From assembly GCA_965279085.1 (NCBI GenBank), contig OZ257149.1, positions 4,402,001 to 4,466,000 on the forward strand: DNA of 64,000 bases, given 5' to 3'. Source of the DNA: UBA7672 sp965279085. GTDB lineage: Bacteria; Pseudomonadota; Alphaproteobacteria; Caulobacterales; Hyphomonadaceae. Positions 1 through 8,193 of this stretch are shown in pieces (the stretch's first letter is position 1; each line of letters begins with the position of its first letter). The notes beneath the pieces are model-generated. The model ran no database searches, was not told where the DNA came from, and was given only the letters and a program-made list of their open reading frames with translations. A program made the position numbers and the translations under genes.

Positions 1-638
1 TCGTACAGCGCCTTGCGGATCGCGGCGGCGACCTGATCCTCGAGGCGCTGGCGCGGTTCGTAGCCGAGATAGCGCGTCTCGACCGGCCACGCGCGGCCGA
101 GGCTTTCGACAACGGGGGCGGGGAAGAACTCCTGCGTGAGATTGCCGGGCAGGGTAGCGGACATCAAGACAATGCGCAGGTCTTCACGGATGACGCCTTG
201 CGCATCCAGCGCGAAGGCCAGGCCCTCGTCGGCATCCAGCGAGCGTTCGTGGAATTCGTCGAACAGTACAGCGCAGATGCCATCGAGCGCGGGATCGGAC
301 AGGATCATCCGGCTGAAGACACCTTCGGTCACGACCTCGATGCGTGAGTCTTTTGACGTACGCACGTCGAGGCGGGAGCGTAGCCCGATCGTCTGTCCGA
401 CGCGCTCGCCTATGGTCGCGGCCATGCGTTCGGCAGCGGCGCGGGCGGCGATGCGGCGGGGTTCGACAAGGATGATCTTGCGGCTGGCCGTCCAGCTTTC
501 TTCGAGCAGGGCCAGCGGCACGCGCGTGGTCTTGCCCGCGCCGGGCGGGGCGGAGATCACGAGGCGTGTCTTGTCGCGCAGGTCCGATAGGATCTGCGGG
601 ATCACGTCCTCGATGGGAAGGTCCGACTTCGGCAGCAT
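1..638 (-). CDS. hrpB: ATP-dependent helicase HrpB, N-terminal part (runs off left edge)
   Basis: The start codon is the CAT at 636-638 on the + strand and the frame stays open to base 1, so only about 212 N-terminal residues are present. The translation begins MLPKSDLPIEDVIPQIL and carries a Walker A motif APPGAGKTTRVP near residue 30. It then has a DEAH-type Walker B written DEFHERS, and a motif III MSATLP. That order and spacing match the HrpB branch of DExH helicases, which are thought to unwind RNA; their cellular role is poorly defined. The C-terminal helicase and HrpB-specific domains lie outside the window. The neighbouring mntP is on the same strand and would lie upstream of it in transcription, 12 bases away, so the two may be co-transcribed. 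Confidence 0.85.
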   Translation of the reverse strand, partial: MLPKSDLPIEDVIPQILSDLRDKTRLVISAPPGAGKTTRVPLALLEESWTASRKIILVEPRRIAARAAAERMAATIGERVGQTIGLRSRLDVRTSKDSRIEVVTEGVFSRMILSDPALDGICAVLFDEFHERSLDADEGLAFALDAQGVIREDLRIVLMSATLPGNLTQEFFPAPVVESLGRAWPVETRYLGYEPRQRLEDQVAAAIRKALY

Positions 639-650
639 CGGTCCGGGTTA

Positions 651-1226
651 TCAGCCGAAGGCGCGATGGTCGATCAGCACCTTTGCGCCGATGACGATCA
701 GGATGAGGCCGCCGACGATCTCGGCGTTGGACCCGAGCGCTTTCGCGCCGGTACGGCCGATCATCACGCCAGCAGCGGAGAGGACGAACGTCACTAGCCC
801 GATCACCGCCACGCTGACGATGATGGGAGCATCCAGCGTCTGTAGCGTGATACCGGCGGCGGCGGCGTCGATGCTGACGGCGATTGCGAGCAGGATCAAC
901 TTCCAGCCGCTGGCGACCGTCTCCTTGCCGGGATCGCTTTCCTCTCCCGGTGGATCCTGCGCGAAGCCCTCGCGCATCATCTTGGCGCCGAGCGCGGCCA
1001 GCAAGGCGAACGCGATCCAGTGGTCCACGCTTTCGATGACACCAGCAAAGGCAAGGCTGATCGCCCAGCCGATCAACGGAGCGATTGCCTGAGCGCCGCC
1101 AAAGGCCAGGCCGACGATAAGCGCGGTCCGCCAGACATTCGCCTTGACCACCGCGCCCTGGCCAAGCGCTACGGCGAACGCGTCCGCGGCCAGGCCGAAG
1201 GCCAGGAGGATGAGGGAAATCGACAT
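651..1226 (-). CDS. mntP: Manganese efflux pump MntP
   Basis: A 191-residue hydrophobic protein with about six membrane helices. It has two homologous halves, each with an acidic motif: LAADAFAVALGQG near the N-terminus and AVSIDAAAAGITL in the second half. These Asp-containing motifs are the hallmark of the MntP family, which exports Mn2+ across the inner membrane. I chose the inner ATG at 1226 because the family begins with a hydrophobic MSISLILLAFG-type segment; the longer frame adds 42 non-conserved residues. No Mn riboswitch of the yybP-ykoY type was recognised in the leader, but a strong hairpin sits just before the start codon (separate entry). hrpB follows on the same strand. Confidence 0.88.
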   Translation of the reverse strand: MSISLILLAFGLAADAFAVALGQGAVVKANVWRTALIVGLAFGGAQAIAPLIGWAISLAFAGVIESVDHWIAFALLAALGAKMMREGFAQDPPGEESDPGKETVASGWKLILLAIAVSIDAAAAGITLQTLDAPIIVSVAVIGLVTFVLSAAGVMIGRTGAKALGSNAEIVGGLILIVIGAKVLIDHRAFG

Positions 1227-1231
1227 TGCGG

Positions 1232-1248
1232 GCGGGCTAGCAGCCCGC
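1232..1248 (-). promoter_or_regulatory. Leader hairpin overlapping the mntP ribosome-binding region
   Basis: In the mntP mRNA sense, GCGGGCT-GCT-AGCCCGC forms a perfect 7-bp stem with a 3-nt loop. It ends five bases before the ATG at 1226. There is no purine-rich Shine-Dalgarno between the stem and the start, so the hairpin occupies the usual ribosome-binding zone. It could regulate translation, but that is inference; it may be only a chance GC-rich stem. Confidence 0.4.
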
Positions 1249-1350
1249 GTGTGGGTCGGCAATGCGGCCGGACGCAGGTGCGCTGACAGTAAGCGTTTGC
1301 CGTCTGCCGTTCCGGGTCTATCCTCATCGTCACCGTAAGGGATGGAAGCC

Positions 1351-1626
1351 ATGAGCTATGCCGTCGGTCCCGGCGATCTGGTTCTATGCGTCAATGTCGC
1401 GCCGAACCATGTCACGGGAGCGCCAGTGCCGCTCGTCGCCGGCGAGGCCTATCGTGTACTGGCGGTGATGGAGTTTGCGTGCCCCTGTGGGCGTTCTGAT
1501 GCCCTGCTGGATGTCGGTGTCGACTTCGCCTGGTGCCAGACCCGCTTCCGACTGATGCCCAAGCCGAAGTTCGAGGCCAAGACGCGTAGCGCTCCGGCGC
1601 CGAAGGAAAAGCAGAAGGTACGTTGA
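1351..1626 (+). CDS. Small hypothetical protein
   Basis: A 91-residue protein beginning MSYAVGPGDLVLCVN. A purine run TAAGGG at 1336-1341 is well spaced for the ATG at 1351; the in-frame ATG at 1342 abuts it and is less likely. The protein contains a CPCG motif (residues about 44-47) plus Cys at about residues 13 and 62. The tail is basic and proline-rich. It has no membrane segment or signal peptide. It looks like the small proteins with an SH3-like or zinc-binding fold common in alphaproteobacterial and phage genomes, but I cannot assign a function. It is divergent from mntP and converges with the RNA methyltransferase gene. Confidence 0.6.
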   Translation: MSYAVGPGDLVLCVNVAPNHVTGAPVPLVAGEAYRVLAVMEFACPCGRSDALLDVGVDFAWCQTRFRLMPKPKFEAKTRSAPAPKEKQKVR

Positions 1627-1635
1627 GCAGACTTC

Positions 1636-2883
1636 CTACCTGCTGAGCTGCGCGACGATCTCGACATGCGGCGACCAGATGAACTGGTCGATGGGCGTCA
1701 TGCGTTTCGCCTTGTAACCCGCGTCGAGCATGATCTTCAGGTCGCGTGCGAATGTGCCTGCGTTGCAGGAAACCATTGCGACACGTTTCACGCCCGATGC
1801 GGCGAGCTCGCGCGTCTGGGCTTCCGCGCCGGCGCGCGGCGGGTCGATGACGGCGGCGTCGAAGCGCTTGAGCTCGTCGCGCATCAGCGGGCGGCGGAAG
1901 AGGTCGCGCTTCTCTACAGTGACAGGCTTCAGCCCCTGAGCCTTTCGCGCGGCGCGATCCAGCGATGCGATGGCGGCCTCGTCGTTTTCGGCGGCATGGA
2001 CGGTGGCGGATGCGGCGAGGGGCAGGGAGAAGGTGCCGGAGCCCGCGAAGAGATCAACCACCTTGCGGGCGTCGCCCACCGCTTCCTTCACCAGAGCGAG
2101 CATGGCGGCTTCGGATTCGGCGCACGCCTGCAGGAAGCCACCGGGCGGAGGCGTGAGCAATGCAGCGCCGGCGCGAAGGGCGGGGGTTGCGCGCTCCATG
2201 GCGACGTCGCCGTTGATCGACAGGCGCGCGAGGCCCAGTTCACCGGCAGCTTGTACTGCGCGGACACGCGCATCAGCCGGGAAACCACGCGCGACTCCGG
2301 TCAGTGCAACGTCGAAACCGGTGACGGTTTCAGTGACGGTGACCGTCAGCGCATCTTTCGGTGGTGCGCAGATAGCGGCGAGCGGCGCCAGCTTCGGAAG
2401 CAGGGCGAGAATGCCCGCCGTGACGACGACGCAGTCGGTGATCGAAACGATGCGATGGCTGCGGCGGCCGTGGAAGCCGATGGCGACTGTCTTTCCGGTG
2501 CGATGTGCAGCGAACACTGCGCGACGGCGCGTGCGGGGTGGGATCGCGATGACGGGATCGACCGGCGCGTCGATCTTCGCGAAGGAGAGCGCCGTGACGA
2601 CTTGCTCGCGCTTGAAGGCGAGATAGGGCGTGTCGTTCAGGTGCTGCAGCGAGCACCCGCCGCATTCACCATAGTGCGAACAGCGCGCCGGATGGCGATC
2701 CGGGCTCGGCTTGACGACATCGATCAGGCTCGCTCGGTCGCCATGGATCTCCGCTGTCACCGTTTCGCCGGGCAGCGCGCCGGCCACAAACACCTGCCGC
2801 CCGTCGTGCTCGGCCACGCCGTCGCCCTGCGCGCCGAGGCGCTGGATAAGCTGGATAACAAGAGTGGCGGGCCCGTTCGGCAT
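1636..2883 (-). CDS. Class I SAM-dependent 23S rRNA/tRNA (uracil-5-)-methyltransferase, RlmD/TrmA family
   Basis: 415 residues from the chosen ATG at 2883 (MPNGPATLVIQLIQRLG); an upstream in-frame start would add 25 unlikely residues. An N-terminal TRAM-like beta domain (about residues 5-60) is followed by an iron-sulfur cysteine cluster CSHYGECGGCSLQH. Then come the SAM-binding motif VVDLFAGSGTF, the IDPPRAG motif and the catalytic-Cys motif VSCNAGTFARDL. The family methylates C5 of uridine in rRNA or tRNA using a Cys nucleophile. Which uridine is modified (RlmC, RlmD or TrmA-like) cannot be told from the sequence. It is transcribed divergently from modB. Confidence 0.88.
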   Translation of the reverse strand: MPNGPATLVIQLIQRLGAQGDGVAEHDGRQVFVAGALPGETVTAEIHGDRASLIDVVKPSPDRHPARCSHYGECGGCSLQHLNDTPYLAFKREQVVTALSFAKIDAPVDPVIAIPPRTRRRAVFAAHRTGKTVAIGFHGRRSHRIVSITDCVVVTAGILALLPKLAPLAAICAPPKDALTVTVTETVTGFDVALTGVARGFPADARVRAVQAAGELGLARLSINGDVAMERATPALRAGAALLTPPPGGFLQACAESEAAMLALVKEAVGDARKVVDLFAGSGTFSLPLAASATVHAAENDEAAIASLDRAARKAQGLKPVTVEKRDLFRRPLMRDELKRFDAAVIDPPRAGAEAQTRELAASGVKRVAMVSCNAGTFARDLKIMLDAGYKAKRMTPIDQFIWSPHVEIVAQLSR

Positions 2884-3002
2884 CGGCGCGATGAAGCAGG
2901 TTCCGCCGCCGAACGCCAGCCTTCGCTTGCGGCGGGAATCGTAACCATAACGCGACAAGTTCGGCCTTGAGGCGCATGCGGCCGCAAGACATGGTGCCGC
3001 GC

Positions 3003-3689
3003 ATGTTGACGGCGGACGAACTGCAGATTCTCTCGACCAGCCTCGGCGTGGCCGGCCGCGCCGTGCTGTTCTCGCTGCCGGTGGCGATCGCGTTCGCGTG
3101 GGCGCTGTCGCGGCCGAATTTTCCGGGCAAGTGGCTGATCGACGCGATAGCGCACCTGCCGCTTGTTCTGCCCCCTGTTCTGGTCGGCTATTTCCTGCTG
3201 TTGTTGTTTGGCGTGCGCGGGCCGGTTGGTTCGTGGCTGCGCGACACTTTCGGCATCCAGCTTGCGTTCACGGCGGAGGGTGCGGCGCTCGCGACAGCAG
3301 TGATGGCGTTCCCGCTGATGGTGCGCGCGATCCGGCTGTCGTTCGAGGCGACGGACCGCGGCCTGTTCGAAGCCGCCGCCGTGCTGCGCGCGAGCCCTTG
3401 GGATCGCTTCTGGTCCATGGCGCTGCCGCTTGCATGGCCCGGCGTGCTGGCGGGCGCGGTGACGGCATTTGCGGCTGGCCTCGGTGAGTTTGGCGCGGTG
3501 ATCACGTTTGCCTCCAACGTGGAAGGTCAGACGCAGACATTGCCGTTGGCCATCTATTCCGCGCTGCAGGTGCCGAACGGAGAGGAGACGGCGCTGCGCC
3601 TCGCCGCCATCTCGATGACCGCGGCGATCACGGGGCTGATTTTCGCTGAGCTGCTTCAGCGCTGGGCCCGGCGGAGGCTCGAAGCGTGA
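3003..3689 (+). CDS. modB: Molybdate ABC transporter permease ModB
   Basis: 228 residues from the ATG at 3003 (MLTADELQILSTSLGVAG). Alternative in-frame starts at 2991 and 2967 lack better ribosome-binding sites. Five or so membrane helices are visible, with the permease EAA-type loop around FEAAAVLRASPWDRFWSMALPLAWPGVLAGA and the ModB-typical LGEFGAVITFASN. It forms the membrane channel for molybdate and works with ModC (ATPase) and ModA (binding protein). Its last bases overlap the GTG start of modC by 4 nt (GTGA). The order modB-modC-modA differs from the usual modABC. Confidence 0.92.
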   Translation: MLTADELQILSTSLGVAGRAVLFSLPVAIAFAWALSRPNFPGKWLIDAIAHLPLVLPPVLVGYFLLLLFGVRGPVGSWLRDTFGIQLAFTAEGAALATAVMAFPLMVRAIRLSFEATDRGLFEAAAVLRASPWDRFWSMALPLAWPGVLAGAVTAFAAGLGEFGAVITFASNVEGQTQTLPLAIYSALQVPNGEETALRLAAISMTAAITGLIFAELLQRWARRRLEA

Positions 3690-4684
3690 GCCTGAAGCTG
3701 AAAGAGGCGGTCGTCCGCCGTGGCGCCTTCTACCTCGCCGCCGATTTCGAGATTCCGACTGAAGGAATCACCGTCGTGTTCGGCCCCTCTGGCGCCGGCA
3801 AGTCGATGCTGTTGGGCGCCATCGCTGGGCTTCACCGCTTCGAGGCAGGGCGGATGGATTTCAACGGCAGGACGCTGGAGGACGCCGGTGAGAAGACGCG
3901 CGTCGGCGCCCACGATCGTGGCATCGGTCTCGTTTTCCAGGATGCACGCCTCTTCCCGCATCGCACCGTGCGCGGCAACATCCAGTATGCAGAGCGCCGT
4001 CGTCCCGCCGCGCGAAACGCTCCCATCACCGTCGAGGTCGCCCGGCGTCTCGAGATCGAGGATCTGCTGGATCGGCCCGTGCGAAACCTGTCAGGCGGCG
4101 AGAAGAGCCGCGTTGCGCTTGCACGCGCCATCGTTTCCGCGCCGGAGCTGCTGCTACTGGACGAACCGTTCGCCGCGCTCGATGGCCGCCGCCGCCGCGC
4201 CTTCATCCAGTTGCTGCGTGATCTTTCGCGCGAACAATCGCTGCCGATGATGATCGTGACTCACCAGGTCGAGGAAGTCGCCGAACTGGCCGACCAAGTG
4301 ATTGCGGTGCGGTCCGGCCGCGTCATCGGATCGGGCAAGGCGTCGGACGTCATGCGCCGTACCGACTTCGCGGCGCTGCTCGACCGGCGGGATATCGGCG
4401 CGCGTGTCGATGCGACGGTGGTTGCTGGCGGGCAGGGCGGCGGCGTGTGGGTGAAGGCAGACAACGTGCTCCTCGCGGCGCAGGAGCCCCACGGCATTTC
4501 AGCGCGCAATGTCTGGCAGGGGAAGGTCGCCTCCATCCATCGCGAGGCCGACGGGTCGATCCTTGTTTCCCTTGTCACCGAACCGGGTTATATTTCATCA
4601 CGTATAACGCCCGAAGCGCTGGCCGACCTCAAGCTCGAGGAAGGCGACACGGCCTGGGCAGTGGTGAAGACACACGCGCTCTAG
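3686..4684 (+). CDS. modC: Molybdate ABC transporter ATP-binding protein ModC
   Basis: 332 residues starting with GTG inside the modB stop (4-nt overlap, so translationally coupled). Walker A is GPSGAGKS near residue 35, the ABC signature LSGGEKSRVALARA lies about mid-protein, and Walker B LLLLDEPFAALD is followed by the switch His in VTHQVEE. Roughly the last 100 residues form the molybdate-binding TOBE/Mop-type domain that distinguishes ModC from other importer ATPases. It energises molybdate uptake for molybdenum-cofactor enzymes. Confidence 0.93.
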   Translation: MSLKLKEAVVRRGAFYLAADFEIPTEGITVVFGPSGAGKSMLLGAIAGLHRFEAGRMDFNGRTLEDAGEKTRVGAHDRGIGLVFQDARLFPHRTVRGNIQYAERRRPAARNAPITVEVARRLEIEDLLDRPVRNLSGGEKSRVALARAIVSAPELLLLDEPFAALDGRRRRAFIQLLRDLSREQSLPMMIVTHQVEEVAELADQVIAVRSGRVIGSGKASDVMRRTDFAALLDRRDIGARVDATVVAGGQGGGVWVKADNVLLAAQEPHGISARNVWQGKVASIHREADGSILVSLVTEPGYISSRITPEALADLKLEEGDTAWAVVKTHAL

Positions 4685-4694
4685 GGGACTTCCG

Positions 4695-5486
4695 ATGCTC
4701 AGGGCTTTGCGTCTGGCGGCTATCGGTTTCGCCGCCGCGATCCTCGCATCCTGCGGTCCAGCCGAAACGCCGAAGTCAGCCACGCCAGAGGCCGCCGTCA
4801 CGGTCTTCGCCGCTTCCAGCCTTACAGATGTGATGAAGCAGATCGGCGATCTCTATGCGGCAGAGGGGCATCCGGCTCCTGTCTTCAACTTCGCCGCCTC
4901 TTCGGAGCTGGCCCGCCAGATCGAACAGGGCGCGGGCGCGGACGTGTTCATCTCGGCCGACGAGGCGTGGATGGACTATCTGGCTGAGCGCAGCCTGATC
5001 GATCCGGCCAGCCGCAAGACGCTGCTTACCAACACGCTGGTGCTCATCACGCCCTCGGACAAGCCGATCACGCTTACGCTCGCAGCAGGCATGGATCTCG
5101 CCGGGGCGCTGAAGGGCGGGAAGCTGTCCATGGCCAATCCGGAGAGCGTGCCGGCCGGAAAGTACGGCAAGGAGGCCTTGGAGAATCTGGGAGCTTGGCC
5201 GGCGGTCGAGTCGTCTGTGGTGCGTGCTGAGAATGTCCGTTCCGCCCTCCGTTTCGTGGAAGCGGGCGAGGCGGCGGCGGGAATCGTCTACGCGACCGAC
5301 GCCAAAGCAGCCGGGGCCGCCGTCATCATCACCGGGACCTTCCCGGCCGACAGCCACACGCCGATCACCTATCCTGCAGCAGTCCTTGCCGGGAAAGGTG
5401 AGGGTGGGTCGGCTGGATTCGTTGCTTTCTTGAGCTCCGACAAGCCGAAAACCGTCTTCACGGAAGCCGGTTTCGGCTTGCACTGA
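4695..5486 (+). CDS. modA: Molybdate-binding protein ModA, predicted lipoprotein
   Basis: 263 residues, ten bases after modC. The N-terminus is a lipoprotein signal with a lipobox LASC (Cys 20), so the protein is probably anchored in the membrane instead of being soluble in the periplasm. The mature part starts VTVFAASSLTDVMKQIGDLY and contains the ModA ligand-loop motifs FAASSELARQIEQGAGADVFISAD and SVPAGKYGKEALENLGAW. It captures molybdate (or tungstate) and delivers it to ModBC. Being last in the operon is unusual but not unique. Confidence 0.92.
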   Translation: MLRALRLAAIGFAAAILASCGPAETPKSATPEAAVTVFAASSLTDVMKQIGDLYAAEGHPAPVFNFAASSELARQIEQGAGADVFISADEAWMDYLAERSLIDPASRKTLLTNTLVLITPSDKPITLTLAAGMDLAGALKGGKLSMANPESVPAGKYGKEALENLGAWPAVESSVVRAENVRSALRFVEAGEAAAGIVYATDAKAAGAAVIITGTFPADSHTPITYPAAVLAGKGEGGSAGFVAFLSSDKPKTVFTEAGFGLH

Positions 5487-5546
5487 TAGATGGGAAACGC
5501 GCGCGTACCTCCCGCCAAAGTGAAGATTTTTCTGTCTTTGGGCGAC

Positions 5547-5582
5547 AGGCGCCCCTACGGCGCCTAGTTGCCGTAAACGGCA
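5547..5582 (+). other. Two tandem hairpins between modA and the copper-monooxygenase gene
   Basis: AGGCGCC-CCTAC-GGCGCCT (5547-5565) is followed at once by TGCCG-TAAA-CGGCA (5569-5582). No T-run follows, so neither is a classic intrinsic terminator. They may still stop or punctuate the modBCA transcript, or be leader structures of the next gene. The rest of the 160-base gap shows no gene. Confidence 0.4.
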
Positions 5583-5648
5583 TGTCAGACCACAATGCAC
5601 GCAGCAAGATCGCGCTACTTTTCACACATGCGCCTTGGGGAGAAATCC

Positions 5649-7706
5649 ATGAAGCGTTCGCATAAGCTTGGATTGTTCGGACTGGGCCTCGCGGGAACCG
5701 TTTCCGCAATCGCTCTGGTCGCCATCGCAGCGCCGGCTCCGGCGCCATCGAAGATGTCGCTCGCGGGCACCCGCGTGGACAACTTCATGCTGGCTGACCA
5801 GACCGGCATGGGTCACGAACTCTACTACTTCAAGAAAGCGGATGCGATCGTCCTCGTCGCCTACACGCAGGGCGACAAGGTCTCGGAGCGCGCTGAAGCC
5901 GCGCTGATCAAGGTGCGCGACAGCTTCAAGGGCAAGAACGTCCGCTTCATGATGCTCGACTCCGGCGACAAGTCGAAGTTCAGCGAATTCGAAGGCAAGC
6001 CGGGTTCGGCCGAGATGCCGATCCTCTCGGACGAGCTGCAACTCGTCGGCCGCTCGCTCGGCGTGACGACCACGGGTGAAGCCTTCATCATCGATCCGAA
6101 GACCTGGAAGGTCGCCTATCACGGCCCGATCGACTCGACCTTCGCTGACAAAGCCGACGCCAAGGCGAATCTCACGACGGCGCTGACGGCTGTTCTGTCG
6201 GGCAAGGCTCCGCCGGTCGTCGAGGCCTCGTTCAAGGGTACGGCGATCACGTTCCCGGATCGCGCCAAGGCCGATCAGTTCAAGCAGATCTCTTATGCCA
6301 AGGACGTCGCTCCGATTCTCGAGGCCAAATGCCTCGCCTGCCACACGGAAGGCGGCATGGGCCCGTTCGCGATGGACAAGTACGAAGTGGTCAAGGCGAT
6401 GTCGCCGATGATCAGGGAATCGCTGCGCACGGGGCGGATGCCTCCGTACCACTCGGACTCGCACGGCTCGAAATGGGTCGACGACATGCGTCCCACGGCC
6501 GAGCAGACCAAGACGGTCGTGAACTGGATCGAAGCCGGCGCGCCGCGTGGCGCAGGTGAAGACCCGCTGCCGACCGCCGCCAAGCCTGCTCCGAAATGGC
6601 CGCTGGGCGAGCCCGATCTCGTTGTGCAAGTCCCGGCGTTCGATGTGCCCTCCAGCGGCATCATCGACTACCAGGACCGCTCGAAAGCCACGCCCTTCAC
6701 CGAAGGCAAATGGCTGAAAGCGGTTGCGTGGGCCAACGCCTCGCCGTCAGTGCACCACGCGCTCGCGGGCTGGATCCCGAAAGTGGATCCGAACGGCCGC
6801 GGTTTCTCGTGGAACGTCGCGCTCGGCGGCTACGGCCCGGGCGGCGCACCGAACCTCACGCCCGACTCGACCGGCATATATCTCCCGCCGGGCGGCTCGT
6901 TCGCATGGCAGATGCACTACACGGCGACCGGCAAGGCGCTGACCGACAAGACGGAAGCGGGCTACTACTTCTACAAGGAAGAGCCGACCTACATGCTCCG
7001 CCAGGCGTCGATCACCGACTTCTCGCTGGAAATCCCGCCGGGCGCCGAACGCCACCTCGAAACCGCGTACATCGAGATCCCGCAGGACATCCAGATCTTC
7101 GGCGCGCAGCCGCACTGCCACTCGCGCTGCTACTCGACGAAGCTCCGCATCCGCTACCCGGATGGCACGGAGAAGATGCTGCTGAACCAGCCGCGTTACG
7201 ACTTCGCCTGGCAGCGTGAATACCACTTCGACAACCTGCTCGAGGTTCCGAAGGGTTCGCTGCTGATCGCCGACTACATCTACGACAACTCGGAAGCCAA
7301 CGGCTTCAACCCGGATCCGAAGAAGAACGTGACGTTCGGCGAGCAGACCTCGGAAGAGATGCTGTTCACCTTCTTCCGCTTCCGCTTCAAGGGCGAGACG
7401 GTCAAGGATCGTCACGACGACTGGTTCCAGGAGCTGCAAGGCAACGTCGTGTTCGGCGCGCTGGACGACAATATCGACGGCAAGCTGACGGCGGCCGAGT
7501 TCCGCAACGACCCGCGCTTCAAGTCGGTCGTGCAGTTCCTGCCGATGGTCGACGCTGACAAGGACGGCGCGCTGAGCAAAGCTGAAATGGGCACCGCCAT
7601 GAAGATGATGCAGCAAATGCGCGCTTCGGGTCAGGCTCCGGCCGCGCCCAAGCCGGATGCCGGCGCCGCCGCCATGATGGAAAACGCCACGGGGCAGAAG
7701 CAGTAG
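5649..7706 (+). CDS. Multidomain secreted oxidoreductase: redoxin-like, c-type heme, copper monooxygenase-like and EF-hand domains
   Basis: 685 residues from the ATG at 5649, which has the Shine-Dalgarno GGGGAGAA; longer starts are unsupported. A signal peptide (MKRSHKLGLFGLGLAG) leads into a thioredoxin/AhpC-fold domain (about 35-190) that lacks any CxxC or peroxidatic Cys. Next is a single c-type heme motif CLACH (Cys 228, Cys 231, His 232). The following part resembles PHM/DBH type II copper monooxygenases, with a His pair near residues 369-370 (VHHALAG), a WQMHYTATG motif, and QPHCHSRC. The C-terminus has two EF-hand loops, DDNIDGKLTAAEF and DADKDGALSKAEM. Likely a periplasmic copper-dependent oxidase with its own electron-transfer heme; the substrate is unknown. 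Confidence 0.8.
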   Translation: MKRSHKLGLFGLGLAGTVSAIALVAIAAPAPAPSKMSLAGTRVDNFMLADQTGMGHELYYFKKADAIVLVAYTQGDKVSERAEAALIKVRDSFKGKNVRFMMLDSGDKSKFSEFEGKPGSAEMPILSDELQLVGRSLGVTTTGEAFIIDPKTWKVAYHGPIDSTFADKADAKANLTTALTAVLSGKAPPVVEASFKGTAITFPDRAKADQFKQISYAKDVAPILEAKCLACHTEGGMGPFAMDKYEVVKAMSPMIRESLRTGRMPPYHSDSHGSKWVDDMRPTAEQTKTVVNWIEAGAPRGAGEDPLPTAAKPAPKWPLGEPDLVVQVPAFDVPSSGIIDYQDRSKATPFTEGKWLKAVAWANASPSVHHALAGWIPKVDPNGRGFSWNVALGGYGPGGAPNLTPDSTGIYLPPGGSFAWQMHYTATGKALTDKTEAGYYFYKEEPTYMLRQASITDFSLEIPPGAERHLETAYIEIPQDIQIFGAQPHCHSRCYSTKLRIRYPDGTEKMLLNQPRYDFAWQREYHFDNLLEVPKGSLLIADYIYDNSEANGFNPDPKKNVTFGEQTSEEMLFTFFRFRFKGETVKDRHDDWFQELQGNVVFGALDDNIDGKLTAAEFRNDPRFKSVVQFLPMVDADKDGALSKAEMGTAMKMMQQMRASGQAPAAPKPDAGAAAMMENATGQKQ

Positions 7707-7733
7707 TCCGGCTTCTCTCCACTTGATCTACGA

Positions 7734-7765
7734 AACCCCGCCGGTCGCCCCGGCGGGGTTTTTGT
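7734..7765 (+). terminator. Intrinsic terminator after the copper-monooxygenase gene
   Basis: AACCCCGCCGG, a 5-nt loop, then CCGGCGGGGTT forms a perfect 11-bp stem followed by a T-rich run (TTTTTGTTTT). It lies 27 bases after the stop codon. Confidence 0.92.
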
Positions 7766-7822
7766 TTTCAGTGGCGCGGGACCGCGCTAATCTGTGCCAC
7801 TGGATTGGTCGGGGGTGCGGCT

Positions 7823-8101
7823 GTGAAGACGATGGATGAGATCGACTACGCGCTCGGCAAACGCATGATGATGATGCGGCAGGTCGTCGGCCTCACACAG
7901 GACGAGCTTGCGCGGCGCACCGGTATCTCGTTCCAGCAGCTCTACGAATACGAGCGCGGGCTGAGCCGCATACCGGCGAGCGATCTCTATGTTGTCGCGC
8001 GTGAACTCGGCGTTGACATCAACTGCCTGTTCGAAGGGCCGGACTATGTGCCGCGCGCCTCGCCCGCGAACGTCATCCGGCTGCGGCGGCACACTGAATG
8101 A
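7823..8101 (+). CDS. XRE-family helix-turn-helix regulator
   Basis: 92 residues from GTG 7823, which has a G-rich site at 7811-7815; the ATG at 7832 is a possible alternative. The core LGKRMMMMRQVVGLTQDELARRTGISFQQLYEYERG is a canonical Cro/CI-type HTH, followed by IPASDLYVVARELGVDINCLFEG. This single-domain form is common in alphaproteobacteria. It lies 92 bases upstream of luxR on the same strand, so a link to quorum sensing is possible but unproven. Confidence 0.85.
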   Translation: MKTMDEIDYALGKRMMMMRQVVGLTQDELARRTGISFQQLYEYERGLSRIPASDLYVVARELGVDINCLFEGPDYVPRASPANVIRLRRHTE

Positions 8102-8193
8102 GCATTCGGATTCATCCACGCATCACCGCGTGCTACCAGCTTGACGTGACGCTCGCGGAAGTCCCCAATCGATGCGGGGATGGATAGGCTATC

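Noticed and set aside
1227..1350. yybP-ykoY manganese riboswitch before mntP
   Set aside because: The conserved riboswitch sequence blocks were not recognisable; only a short hairpin is present.
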